A program made the translations under genes and the position numbers. From JAYOEY01 sp038120295 (GTDB lineage: Bacteria > Pseudomonadota > Alphaproteobacteria > MPNO01 > UBA2964), in assembly GCA_038120295.1 (NCBI GenBank), contig JAYOLL010000013.1:27534-91533 (forward strand): 64,000 nucleotides of DNA. The letters run 5' to 3'. How positions within the stretch are numbered: position 1 is the stretch's first letter; each line of letters begins with the position of its first letter. A model generated the notes under the pieces. That model was given only the letters and a program-made list of their open reading frames with translations. It was not told the DNA's origin and ran no database searches. Shown piece after piece: positions 8,270 to 15,990 of the stretch.

Positions 8270-8369
8270 TTTTACCCGGCGTAATCCAGTCGGTCAGAAT
8301 GGACAGCGGGTCCGTCAGCACGCGCAGCCCGCTGGTCGAGACGAGATAGTATTTCAGGTTTTAAGCCAT
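8270..8369 (-). pseudogene. Possible 5' remnant of a lost gene
   Basis: On the minus strand a strong ribosome site (GGGAGGAG) precedes ATG at 8369, but the frame reads Met-Ala-stop (TAA) and then continues open for about 30 codons (NLKYYLVSTSGLRVLTD and onwards) until it runs into the end of the TauD-type gene. The composition looks protein-like. The best guess is the first part of a gene that was truncated and then acquired a nonsense codon. No family could be recognised, so this is a weak call. Confidence 0.25.
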
Positions 8370-8517
8370 GGCGGCTCCTCCCTGTCTGCGGAAACGGTAC
8401 GGCTGACCCGGCTATTTTGCCAATATCTGGACGGCTGCTCTTGCACTGTAAAGCGCCTAGCCTCTACCCTGCCGTCACACAGGAATTCAGACTGAAACAG
8501 GTGAGGAAAGACCAGTC

Positions 8518-9537
8518 ATGATTATCGATTGCCACGGCCATTACACGACCGAACCGGATGCGCTGACGGCCTATCGCCGCGAACAGCTCGAAGGGGTCGA
8601 AAAGGATCCGTCCTTCCTGCCGTCGCGCGCCGATCTGAACATCACCGACGATCAGATCCGCGAGAAGATCGAGCCGGCGCAGATCGCTCTGCAGATCGAG
8701 CGCGGCACCGACATGACGATCTTTTCGCCCCGCGCCGTCGGGATGGGCCACCATCTCGGCACCGAGCAGACCGGCTATTACTGGGCCGAAATCTGCAACA
8801 ACATGGTGCGCCGGGTGTGCGACATGTATCCCGACCGGTTCGTGCCGGTCTGCCAGCTGCCGCAATATCCCGGCGTCGAACCCAAAAAGGCGATCCCCGA
8901 GCTGGAGCGCTGCGTCAACGAGATGGGCTTTATCGGGGTCAATGTGAACCCCGATCCGTCGGGCGCGATGTGGACCGACCCGCCCATCACCGACAAGTGG
9001 TGGTATCCGCTGTGGGAGAAGATGTGCGAGCTCGACGTGCCCGGCATGCTGCACGTTTCAGGCTCCTGCAACCCTAACTTCCACCATACCGGCGCGCATT
9101 ACATCGCCGGCGATACGACCGTCTTCATGCAGCTCATCCTCGGCGATCTGTTCAAGGATTTCCCGACGCTGAAATTCATCATCCCACATGGCGGCGGCGC
9201 GGTGCCGTTCCACTGGGGCCGCTATCGCGGGCTGGCGCAGGACATGGGCAAGCCGACCCTCGACGAGCATCTGCTGAACAACGTGTTCTTCGATACCTGC
9301 GTCTATCACCAGCCGGGCATCGACTGCATGACCAAGGTCATCCCGACCAAGAACATCCTGTTCGCGTCTGAGATGGTCGGCGCGGTGCGCGGCGTCGATC
9401 CCGAGACCGGGTTCAATTACGACGACACCAAGCGTTATATCGACGGAACGCCCAACCTGGATGCCGCGGCGAAAGCGGCTGTGTTCTCGGAAAACGTGAA
9501 GCACGTCTTCCCGCGGCTGGCGAATTACCTGAAGTAG
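8518..9537 (+). CDS. ligJ: 4-oxalomesaconate hydratase (LigJ-type amidohydrolase)
   Basis: 339 residues of the amidohydrolase_2/ACMSD superfamily. The N-terminus MIIDCHGHYTTEP carries the metal-binding H6-x-H8 and the wording HGHYTT is characteristic of LigJ rather than of decarboxylases of the same fold. Further conserved blocks are GMGHHLGTEQT, GVNVNPDPSG, LHVSGSCN and the metal-site region IPHGGGAVPFHWGRYRG. LigJ hydrates 4-oxalomesaconate to 4-carboxy-4-hydroxy-2-oxoadipate in the protocatechuate 4,5-cleavage and gallate pathways. The LigB-type dioxygenase at the window start fits the same route. It stands alone between a dead-gene remnant and a terminator; the ribosome site GAGGAAAG precedes the ATG. 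Confidence 0.82.
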   Translation: MIIDCHGHYTTEPDALTAYRREQLEGVEKDPSFLPSRADLNITDDQIREKIEPAQIALQIERGTDMTIFSPRAVGMGHHLGTEQTGYYWAEICNNMVRRVCDMYPDRFVPVCQLPQYPGVEPKKAIPELERCVNEMGFIGVNVNPDPSGAMWTDPPITDKWWYPLWEKMCELDVPGMLHVSGSCNPNFHHTGAHYIAGDTTVFMQLILGDLFKDFPTLKFIIPHGGGAVPFHWGRYRGLAQDMGKPTLDEHLLNNVFFDTCVYHQPGIDCMTKVIPTKNILFASEMVGAVRGVDPETGFNYDDTKRYIDGTPNLDAAAKAAVFSENVKHVFPRLANYLK

Positions 9538-9557
9538 GGGGTGCGGGCCGGCACAAG

Positions 9558-9631
9558 ATGCCCGGAACAAGTCCGGGCATGACGTCATAAACAGAAAGCG
9601 TCATCGCCGGGCTTGTCCCGGCGATCTTTTT
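9558..9631 (+). terminator. Two adjacent CCGGG(A/C)-type hairpins; the second is a terminator after ligJ
   Basis: First hairpin: ATGCCCGGA (9558-9566) with TCCGGGCAT (9572-9580), loop ACAAG. Second: ATCGCCGGG (9603-9611) with CCCGGCGAT (9617-9625), loop CTTGT, followed by CTTTTT. The second has the form of a rho-independent terminator for ligJ. The sequence (CCGGGCTTGTCCCGG) is a palindrome found repeatedly in alphaproteobacterial genomes, here as a tandem pair in opposite loop orientation (ACAAG versus CTTGT). Confidence 0.6.
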
Positions 9632-9643
9632 GAGGTCGGGCTT

Positions 9644-10477
9644 CTACTCCGTATCCGGCCTCTTATAGGTCGGGTTGGGCCCGCCCTTCTGCGATTTCAG
9701 ATACCCCTCGACATCGCCCAGCGGATCCATCGCGCGTCGCAGGCGGGAGCCCACCAGCTGGTCGAGCTGGATCGCCTGGCTGAGCGACAGGTCGCGGCCC
9801 ATCTGCACGGTGATCTTGGAATGCTCGAGCGACGCGAGATGCCGGCTGGCGATGCCGCGCGCCGCTGCGTTGACCGTATCTTCCAGTTCTTCGACCGGAA
9901 CCGCTTTCGAGACGACGCCCCATTGGTCGGCCTCCGCGCCCGAAATATTGTCGCCGACCAGCTGCATCAGCGTGACCTTCTTGAGCGGAATCGCGCCGTG
10001 CACCAGCGTGCTGGTCACCAGCTGGCCGAAACTGCCGCGCAAAATTTCCGGCATGCCGAGCTGCGCGTCTTCCGCGGCGAACACCAGATCATGGCAGTTC
10101 ATGATGCCGAGGGCGCCGCCGAAACAGTAGCCGTGGACCTGGGCGATCATGATCCGCGGAAAGCCGCGCAGCGCCTCGGCAAGCTGGATGGTCGGTGTCG
10201 GCCGGTCCCAGTCGAGCAGACCTGAATTGGCGTCCTTCAGGAAATGCAGGTCGAGACCGGACGAATAGTTGATGCCCGCGCCGCGCGTGATCACGCATTT
10301 CAGATCCTTGTCCTCGCGCACGATATCGAGCGACTCGAAGAAAGCAGCGACCAGCGGTGCATTAAGCGCGTTGCGCTTCTCCGGCCGGTTGAGCGTGATC
10401 CGCGCCACCCCGGCATCCTCCATCCGCTCCAGAATCAGTTCCGGCCATTCCTTCAGTGTTGTCCAGCTATCTGCCAT
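9644..10477 (-). CDS. Enoyl-CoA hydratase/isomerase family protein
   Basis: 277 residues with the crotonase fold. Visible landmarks are RITLNRPEKRNALNAPLV near residue 25, YSSGLDLHFL (CoA pocket / oxyanion region), IAQVHGYCFGGALGIMNCHD (second oxyanion glycine motif) and FAAEDAQLGMPEILRG, where a Glu sits in the usual catalytic region. Such enzymes hydrate, isomerise or cleave acyl-CoA esters, for example in beta-oxidation-like degradation of aromatic side chains. The sequence is clearly different from the feruloyl-CoA hydratase/lyase-like gene at 14494. It is transcribed away from the UbiD gene; a 70-base palindromic repeat lies between them. Confidence 0.82.
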   Translation of the reverse strand: MADSWTTLKEWPELILERMEDAGVARITLNRPEKRNALNAPLVAAFFESLDIVREDKDLKCVITRGAGINYSSGLDLHFLKDANSGLLDWDRPTPTIQLAEALRGFPRIMIAQVHGYCFGGALGIMNCHDLVFAAEDAQLGMPEILRGSFGQLVTSTLVHGAIPLKKVTLMQLVGDNISGAEADQWGVVSKAVPVEELEDTVNAAARGIASRHLASLEHSKITVQMGRDLSLSQAIQLDQLVGSRLRRAMDPLGDVEGYLKSQKGGPNPTYKRPDTE

Positions 10478-10536
10478 CGGTTTCCTCCCTGATGTTTATG
10501 ATCCGCTTACGCGGCATCGCCCATTGAGAATTACGG

Positions 10537-10603
10537 GGCCCGCTCCCCCACCCGGCCACCCATCAGGATACTCGCGTGGGTGGCCGGGTGGGGGGAGCGG
10601 GCC
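10537..10603. repeat. Dispersed palindromic element, copy A
   Basis: Arms 10537-10562 and 10577-10603 are complementary over 26 bases with one extra G in the right arm; the 14-base loop is TCAGGATACTCGCG. The same arms and loop core occur at 14389-14460 and, damaged by an assembly gap, at 35495-35616. Relative to copies B and C the loop is in reverse orientation. It lies between two divergent genes. Confidence 0.85.
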
Positions 10604-10699
10604 GGTGCAGCTTAAAACGATACTTAGCTTAGGCGCGCATGCTTTTCCCGTCACCGTCAGCGCGATAGATTGCACCCTGAATTCAGACAGGGAATTTCA

Positions 10700-12304
10700 A
10701 TGAGCTATACCGATCTCCGCGATTATCTCGACGCGCTAGCCGCACGCGACCTGCTGCATGTCATCGATGAAGAGGTGAGCAAGGACACCGAGCTGGTGCC
10801 GCTGGTCCGCCTGCAGTTCCGCGGGCTGGCCGAAGAAGACCGCAAGGCGTTCTGGTTCAGGAACGTAACGGACGCGCGCGGCAAAAAATACGACGGCTCG
10901 GTCGCGCTGGGCTCGCTGGGCTCGTCGTGCACGATTTACGGCGCGGCGATGGGCGTCGGGCCGGACGGGATCGGCGCGAAATGGGCCAGCATCCAGGGCA
11001 ATCATCTGAAACCCGAACCGGTGGACCGCGCCGAGGCGCCGGTGAAAGAAGTCGTGATAACCGGCGATATCGGAGACGGGGTGGATATCTTCCCCCATCT
11101 GATCTCGACGCCCGGGTTCGATCCCGCGCCGTTCGTGACGGCCGGCGTGTGGGTGACGCGCGACCCCGAGACCGGGGCCTACAATCTCGGCATCTATCGC
11201 GGCATGATCAAGGCGCCTGACAGGATCGGCTGCGCAACCGACGTGTCGACCCAGCATCTCGCGATCCAGTGGGAAAAGGCGCGGCGTATGGGGAAACCGC
11301 TGGAGGTTGCCGTGTTTCTCGGCGGCCCGCCGTCGCTGCTGCTGGCCGCGGCCAGCAAGGTGCCTTACGGGGTGGACGAGTACGGCGTCGCCGGCGCGCT
11401 CAACGACGCGCCGATCCCGGTTGTGCAGGCGGAGACCGTCGACGTCATGGTGCCGGCCAACGCCGAAATCGTGATCGAAGGTATTATCCCGACCGATTTC
11501 CTCGAGCCCGAAGCGCCGTTCGGCGAGGCGAGCGGCTATCTCGGCCCGCGCAAGATGGAGAAGGTGCTGGAAGTGAAGGCCATCACCCACCGCAAACAGC
11601 CGGTCTATCAGGGCATCGTCAGCGAGTTCCCGCCGTCGGAAAGCACGGTGATGCGCAAGGCGGCATTCGACGGCATCTATACCAACCATCTGCGCAACGC
11701 CTGCAACATCCCGTCGGTCACCCAGGTCGCCTGTCACGAGATGGCGAGCTGCAACATGATGTTCGTGATTCAGCTCGATCGGCCCGAACTCGGCCAGCCC
11801 TGGCAGGCGCTCCGGGCGGCGGCGGCGTTCGACGCATCGCTCGGTAAGCTCTTCATCGCGGTGGATTCGGACGTCGATCCGAACTCGATGGACGCCATAT
11901 TGTGGGCGCTGTCCTATTCGATGCAGCCGCACCGCGACGCCGAGATCATCCGCGGCAAGGTGCCGCGGCTTGACCCGTCCATCGCGCCGAGCGACGACCG
12001 GCGGCAGATGCTCTATCCGGATGGGGAGGGCTCATCCTCGATCCTGATCAATGCCTGCCGCGAACATCCCTATCTGCCGGTCTCGCTGCCGCGCGAGGAT
12101 TTCATGGTCGATGCCAAAGCGCGCTGGGAACGGCTCGGCCTGCCGCCGCTCGACCTCCAGGCGCCGTGGCACGGCTATCCCTTGAGCGCCTGGACGGCGG
12201 AGAATGCCGACGAAGCGGAAAAGGCGGTGACAGGCCGCTATTTCGAAACCGGAGAGAAGCTCAAGGGCAGGCGGGAGCCGACCGGGGACGGGCAGGCGGA
12301 CTGA
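10700..12304 (+). CDS. UbiD-family decarboxylase (paralog 1)
   Basis: 534 residues from ATG at 10700 (MSYTDLRDYLDAL), preferred over an earlier ATG at 10670 because CAGGGA lies just upstream and the N-terminus then matches the family. UbiD enzymes use prenylated FMN to decarboxylate, or carboxylate, aromatic and unsaturated acids. The hallmark region EAPFGEASGYLGPRKME carries the E-x-P-F-G-E type motif with the catalytic acid, and the segment PVVQAETVDVMVPANAEIV precedes it. The cofactor-making flavin prenyltransferase UbiX is not in the window. Likely substrate is an aromatic carboxylic acid, given the neighbours. A second, divergent UbiD lies at 24328-25887. Confidence 0.85.
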   Translation: MSYTDLRDYLDALAARDLLHVIDEEVSKDTELVPLVRLQFRGLAEEDRKAFWFRNVTDARGKKYDGSVALGSLGSSCTIYGAAMGVGPDGIGAKWASIQGNHLKPEPVDRAEAPVKEVVITGDIGDGVDIFPHLISTPGFDPAPFVTAGVWVTRDPETGAYNLGIYRGMIKAPDRIGCATDVSTQHLAIQWEKARRMGKPLEVAVFLGGPPSLLLAAASKVPYGVDEYGVAGALNDAPIPVVQAETVDVMVPANAEIVIEGIIPTDFLEPEAPFGEASGYLGPRKMEKVLEVKAITHRKQPVYQGIVSEFPPSESTVMRKAAFDGIYTNHLRNACNIPSVTQVACHEMASCNMMFVIQLDRPELGQPWQALRAAAAFDASLGKLFIAVDSDVDPNSMDAILWALSYSMQPHRDAEIIRGKVPRLDPSIAPSDDRRQMLYPDGEGSSSILINACREHPYLPVSLPREDFMVDAKARWERLGLPPLDLQAPWHGYPLSAWTAENADEAEKAVTGRYFETGEKLKGRREPTGDGQAD

Positions 12305-12340
12305 AAGATTAACGGACTGAAGGGTTAAAGGACTGACCGG
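12297..12340. repeat. Short 16-base tandem repeat across the UbiD stop codon
   Basis: Units CGGACTGAAAGATTAA (12297-12312), CGGACTGAAGGGTTAA (12313-12328) and the partial AGGACTGACCGG (12329-12340). The first copy includes the TGA stop of the UbiD gene (12302-12304), and the repeats fill nearly all of the gap before the next ATG at 12344. Confidence 0.7.
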
Positions 12341-12343
12341 CCT

Positions 12344-13411
12344 ATGGACTCCGTAACCCAATTCGCGCTCGGCGCCGGCGTCGGCGCCGCGGTTCTGGGG
12401 CGCGCCATCGGGCCGCGTAAGGCGGCGCTGGTCGGCGGCGTGCTCGGCACGCTGCCGGATCTCGACGTCTATTTCCCTTACGAGAACCCGGTCGATTCCT
12501 TCACCCTGCATCGGGGTCCAAGCCACTCGCTGTTCGTCCATGCCGCGGTAACGCCGATCCTCGGCGAGGCGATCCGGCTGATGTTTCGAGAGCTGCGCGA
12601 CCGCCGCGTGCTGGTGTGGGCCGGGGTCTATCTGTGTCTCGCCACCCATGCGCTGCTCGATGCGATGACGATCTACGGCACCCGGATATTCTGGCCGTTC
12701 TGGACCGAGCCCGTCAGCATAGGCTCCATATTCATTATCGACCCGCTCTATACGGTCCCGCTGCTGGTGGCGATGATCTGGGCGTTCTGTACCGGCGGAT
12801 GGTCGCAGCGCTATGGCCGTTGCGTTGCCGTTTCGCTGGCCCTCTCTACCGCCTATCTCGGCTGGACGCTGGCGGCGCAGGAGATTGTGCGCGGCAAGGC
12901 GGCGCTGCTGTATGGCGATGCCGCGCCGGTACTCGTGACCCCGACGCCTTTCAATTCGATCCTGTGGAAGGTCACCGCGGTCGATCGGGACAGCTACTAC
13001 AACGCCTATCCGACCGTGTTCGGCGATACGTCCGCCGTGCCGGTCTATCGCCATGTCAGACGCCCCGCCGGTCTCGCCTGTCCTGATGGGATTGCGCTGT
13101 TCGACCGCGTGGCTGCTTTCAGCAAGGGCTTCTACAGGGTCGAACGGAAGGGCGACGACATCCGGATCGCCGATCTCCGCATGGGGATGACGCCCAACTA
13201 CGTATTCCAGTTCCGCATCGCGACGCAAAAGGGCGGCAGGGCGGTTCCGGCAGCTCCGGAGCGGGTGTTTGCGGCCCGGCGACGGGAAGAGGGCGATCTG
13301 GGCTGGCTGTACGCAAGACTGGCCGGGAAAAACGGGATGCGACCGGCGGAGAGGACCTATGCGTTAGCCGGAACTGGCCCAGCGGGTCAGCAGAAGAAAT
13401 CAGTCTGTTGA
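12344..13411 (+). CDS. YdjM-like (DUF457) membrane-bound metal-dependent hydrolase
   Basis: 355 residues. The N-terminal half has the family pattern MDSVTQFALGAGVGAAV, GTLPDLDVYFPY, HRGPSHSLFVHA and ATHALLDAMTIYGT, with several His and Asp residues set beside hydrophobic helices as in the YdjM/DUF457 family of putative zinc-dependent inner-membrane hydrolases. Four or so helices occupy residues 1-185; the C-terminal 160 residues are soluble, probably periplasmic, and of unknown fold. The natural substrate of this family is not established. It follows the UbiD gene by 39 bases of tandem repeat; a functional link is not evident. Confidence 0.72.
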   Translation: MDSVTQFALGAGVGAAVLGRAIGPRKAALVGGVLGTLPDLDVYFPYENPVDSFTLHRGPSHSLFVHAAVTPILGEAIRLMFRELRDRRVLVWAGVYLCLATHALLDAMTIYGTRIFWPFWTEPVSIGSIFIIDPLYTVPLLVAMIWAFCTGGWSQRYGRCVAVSLALSTAYLGWTLAAQEIVRGKAALLYGDAAPVLVTPTPFNSILWKVTAVDRDSYYNAYPTVFGDTSAVPVYRHVRRPAGLACPDGIALFDRVAAFSKGFYRVERKGDDIRIADLRMGMTPNYVFQFRIATQKGGRAVPAAPERVFAARRREEGDLGWLYARLAGKNGMRPAERTYALAGTGPAGQQKKSVC

Positions 13412-13419
13412 GGGGTTAA

Positions 13420-13468
13420 CCCCCTCCCTTTCCCTCCCCCGTTTGCGGGGGAAGGAAAGGGAGGGGGG
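13420..13468. repeat. C-rich/G-rich intergenic palindrome
   Basis: Left arm 13420-13440 (CCCCCTCCCTTTCCCTCCCCC with loop GTTTGC at 13441-13446) pairs with the G-rich right arm from 13447, with one mismatch-type bulge. It sits between convergent genes and could act as a transcription barrier in both directions, although there is no T tract. Its sequence is unrelated to copies A-C. Confidence 0.6.
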
Positions 13469-13482
13469 GGTCTACCGAGCAC

Positions 13483-14262
13483 TCAGCTGTCGTAACCCGG
13501 ATTCACCCGGTCGAGCATCTGCAGCAGCGAGTCCCAGCCAGAGGGACGTTCCTTCGTCACCACCGCGTCGCGTTCGAACTGCTGCGCCGTGTGTTCGAGC
13601 AGGTTGTCCGACAGTTTTATGATCTTCCCGCCCGCCTGCATGATGGCGAGCTGCGTCTTGCAGGCCTTTTCCATCGCATACATTTCCTTGAAGGCGGTCG
13701 CGATGGTGCCGGCGCAGACCAGCAGCCCGTGATTGCGCAGCACAAGATAGTTCCTGTCGCCGAGATCGCGCACGAGGCGTTCACGCTCGTCGAGGTCCTG
13801 CGCCTTGCCCTCGAAATCGTGATAGGCGGTCCGCTTGTGATAGCGGGTCGCCTTCTGGAACCAGGGCTGCAGCCCTTCTTCCATCGACGAGATCGCCATG
13901 CCGGCGACGGTGTGGGTATGCAGCACGCATTTGGCGTCGGGCCGCGCCGCGTGGATCGCCGAATGGATCACGAAGCCCGCCGGGTTAATGACATGGTCGG
14001 TGTCGGAAACGATATTGCCGTCGAGATCGACCTTCACCAGGCTCGATGCAGTGATTTCGCTGAAATGCATGCCGTAGGGGTTGAGCAGGAAATGCTCGTG
14101 CGCTCCGGGCGCGCGCACCGAGATATGGGTGGCGAACAGATCGTCCATGTCGAAATGAGCGACCAGCCGGTAACAGGCGGCGAGCTCGACGCGCGCCTGC
14201 CACTCTTCGTCGGTCATCGGTGCGATTTCATGAAGTCTGCGGATTACGGGTTCGGCGCACAT
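13483..14262 (-). CDS. Class II aldolase/adducin family protein (paralog 1)
   Basis: 259 residues from ATG at 14262 (GGAGG five bases upstream); the upstream ATG at 14274 is in frame but overlaps that site. The zinc-binding histidines of the L-fuculose-phosphate aldolase fold are visible in VLHTHTVAGMA and in the later RNHGLLVCAG. The region HISVRAPGAHEHFLLNPYG is also typical. Members catalyse aldol cleavage, or decarboxylation/epimerisation, of hydroxy acids; in aromatic catabolic clusters they often handle ring-cleavage products, which is the inferred role here. Divergent from the feruloyl-CoA hydratase/lyase-like gene, with repeat copy B between. Confidence 0.8.
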   Translation of the reverse strand: MCAEPVIRRLHEIAPMTDEEWQARVELAACYRLVAHFDMDDLFATHISVRAPGAHEHFLLNPYGMHFSEITASSLVKVDLDGNIVSDTDHVINPAGFVIHSAIHAARPDAKCVLHTHTVAGMAISSMEEGLQPWFQKATRYHKRTAYHDFEGKAQDLDERERLVRDLGDRNYLVLRNHGLLVCAGTIATAFKEMYAMEKACKTQLAIMQAGGKIIKLSDNLLEHTAQQFERDAVVTKERPSGWDSLLQMLDRVNPGYDS

Positions 14263-14388
14263 GGAAGCCTCCATTCGAGTCAAGATTTCCGAAATTTTAG
14301 GAGCGGTCTTGAACCCCGTCAATTTGACAGGTTTTTGGTCGAGGCATAAACAGGTTGGATTAATCAAAGCCACTGACGCGGCATCGCA

Positions 14389-14460
14389 CCGGCCCACTCC
14401 CCCTCCCGAGGCACCCAACGCGAGTATCCTGGTGGGTGGCCGGGTGGGGGAGTGGGCCGG
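14389..14460. repeat. Dispersed palindromic element, copy B
   Basis: Left arm from 14389 (CCGGCCCACTCCCCCTCCCG and onwards to 14417), loop containing CGCGAGTATCCTG, right arm 14433-14460 (TGGGTGGCCGGGTGGGGGAG and onwards). The right arm is nearly perfect; the left arm carries a few changes. It occupies the divergent intergenic space upstream of both flanking genes, so it may affect their promoters. The remainder of the 14263-14493 gap shows no clear promoter to my eye. Confidence 0.85.
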
Positions 14461-14493
14461 GGCAGCATCAACTATCAGACAAGGGAGGCCAGA

Positions 14494-15408
14494 ATGGCAC
14501 GGGCACCAGCAAAGAAAGCAGCAAAGAAAACCGCGAAGAAAGCAGCAGCGAAGCGCGCGCCGCGCAGGGCCGCGCCGAAGGACCCGGTGTTCGAGACCTG
14601 CAAGATCGAGCGTCAGGGCGGCATCACCTTCCTGATCATGAACCGCCCCGAGAAGCGCAACGCGATGAGCCCGCAGCTCCACATGGATATGAGCGACGCG
14701 CTCGACTATCTCGCCATCGATCCGGTGACCGAAGTACTGGTCCTGACCGGCGCCGGCAAGGCGTTCAGCGCCGGCCAGGACATCCGGCTGTATTTCCGCG
14801 GCACCAATGACGATCCGGCGGCGCGGCACAAGGCGCGGATGGCGTCGAACCAGTGGCGCTGGCAGAAGCTGTCGCGGTTCCCGAAGCCGACCATCGCGAT
14901 GGTCAACGGGTTCTGCTTCGGCGGCGCATTTACCCAGGTCAGCGCCTGCGATTTCGCCATCGCGGCCAACGACGCCACATTCGGCCTGTCGGAGGTCAAC
15001 TGGGGCATCCTGCCCGGCGGCATTGTGAGCTGGAACGTCACCCAGGTGATGAGCCTGCGCAACGCGCTCTATTACGGCATCACGGGCGAGCCGTTTGATG
15101 GCAAGCGTGCGGTCGAAATCGGCATGGTCAACAAGTCGGTGCCGAAAGCGAAGCTCAAGGCCGAAACCGTCAAGCTGGCGAAACTGCTTCAGCAGAAGAG
15201 CCCGGCGGCGGTGCGCTACACCAAGGAAGCGATCCGCGCCGTACGCTTCATGAACGAGCCGGAAGCGGCCGATTACCTCAACGCCAAGTCGGACGCGCTC
15301 AAATGGAACGATCGCGAGGACGGGCGTAACGAAGGCATGCGCCAGTTCCTCGACGAGAAGACCTACCGGCCCGGTCTCGGCCACTTCAAGCGCAAGAAAG
15401 CAGAGTAG
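14494..15408 (+). CDS. Feruloyl-CoA (p-hydroxycinnamoyl-CoA) hydratase/lyase-like enzyme with Lys/Ala-rich N-terminal tail
   Basis: 304 residues from ATG at 14494, preceded by AAGGGAGG. Residues 1-28 are a basic low-complexity tail (ARAPAKKAAKKTAKKAAAKR type). From residue 35 the crotonase fold begins: LIMNRPEKRNAMSPQLH, TGAGKAFSAGQDIRLYF, QWRWQKLSRFPKPTIAMVNG, FCFGGAFTQVSACDFAI, FGLSEVNWGILPGGIVSW, and a C-terminus EGMRQFLDEKTYRPGL. These blocks match hydroxycinnamoyl-CoA hydratase/lyase, which turns feruloyl-CoA into vanillin plus acetyl-CoA. No feruloyl-CoA synthetase or vanillin dehydrogenase gene is in the window. The start is well supported, so the tail belongs to the protein; its purpose is unknown. 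Followed after 25 bases by a CMD-family gene. Confidence 0.8.
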   Translation: MARAPAKKAAKKTAKKAAAKRAPRRAAPKDPVFETCKIERQGGITFLIMNRPEKRNAMSPQLHMDMSDALDYLAIDPVTEVLVLTGAGKAFSAGQDIRLYFRGTNDDPAARHKARMASNQWRWQKLSRFPKPTIAMVNGFCFGGAFTQVSACDFAIAANDATFGLSEVNWGILPGGIVSWNVTQVMSLRNALYYGITGEPFDGKRAVEIGMVNKSVPKAKLKAETVKLAKLLQQKSPAAVRYTKEAIRAVRFMNEPEAADYLNAKSDALKWNDREDGRNEGMRQFLDEKTYRPGLGHFKRKKAE

Positions 15409-15433
15409 GCATCGAGTAAGGAGAGTAAAACCC

Positions 15434-15967
15434 ATGGCCCGCGTTCCCCTGATCGACGACGTTCAGAAGCCCGAACTGACCGAGCTGTGCGACAAGCTGC
15501 GCGCCGGCCGGATCGGGGAGCTGATCAATGTCTACCGGATATTGCTCAACAGCCCCGAAATGGCCGAGGCCTGGTACGACTACATGAACGCGGTGCGCTG
15601 GGGGAACGGCGTATCCGGGCGGCTGCGCGAGATCGTCATCATCCGCATCGCCTATGTCAACGACGTGCCCTATGTACTCGGCCAGCACGTCCCCAAGCTG
15701 GCCGAGGCCGAGGGCATGACCATGGCGGAATGCGACGCGCTGGCCGACTGGCAGCCGTCCGACCTGTTCTCCGACGCCGAACGCGCCGCGCTGGCCTATG
15801 CCGATGCCATGACGAAACAGGTCAAGGTGCCGGACGAGATCTACGACCCGCTGCGCGAGCATTACGACGACAAGACCATCGTCGAGCTGTCGATCATCGT
15901 CGGCGCCTACAACATGCATAACCGGGTGTTCACGGCTCTCAGGATCGATCCTGAACCGGGTACCTGA
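15434..15967 (+). CDS. CMD-family protein lacking the active-site cysteines
   Basis: 177 residues from ATG with GGAGAG upstream. The helical CMD core is recognisable in LREIVIIRIAYVNDVPYVLGQHVPKLAE and in YDDKTIVELSIIVGAYNMHNRV. At the place where AhpD-like proteins have CxxCxxxH, this protein has YVLGQH, so neither redox cysteine is present and peroxidase-type chemistry is unlikely. Cys-less family members include gamma-carboxymuconolactone decarboxylase, which is consistent with an aromatic-acid role. Probably the second gene of a unit with the hydratase/lyase and ended by the terminator at 15991. Confidence 0.78.
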   Translation: MARVPLIDDVQKPELTELCDKLRAGRIGELINVYRILLNSPEMAEAWYDYMNAVRWGNGVSGRLREIVIIRIAYVNDVPYVLGQHVPKLAEAEGMTMAECDALADWQPSDLFSDAERAALAYADAMTKQVKVPDEIYDPLREHYDDKTIVELSIIVGAYNMHNRVFTALRIDPEPGT

Positions 15968-15990
15968 AGCCGGGCCTGCCCATGAGAAAA

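Noticed and set aside
8361..8363. Recoding at the early TAA of the 8369 reading frame
   Set aside because: It is TAA, not TGA or TAG, and the frame shows no recognisable protein.
13483..15435. A 650-residue minus-strand frame joining the aldolase gene with sequence opposite the feruloyl-CoA lyase-like gene
   Set aside because: Only the part from 14262 down matches a protein family and has a ribosome site; the rest is the antisense of a clear plus-strand gene.
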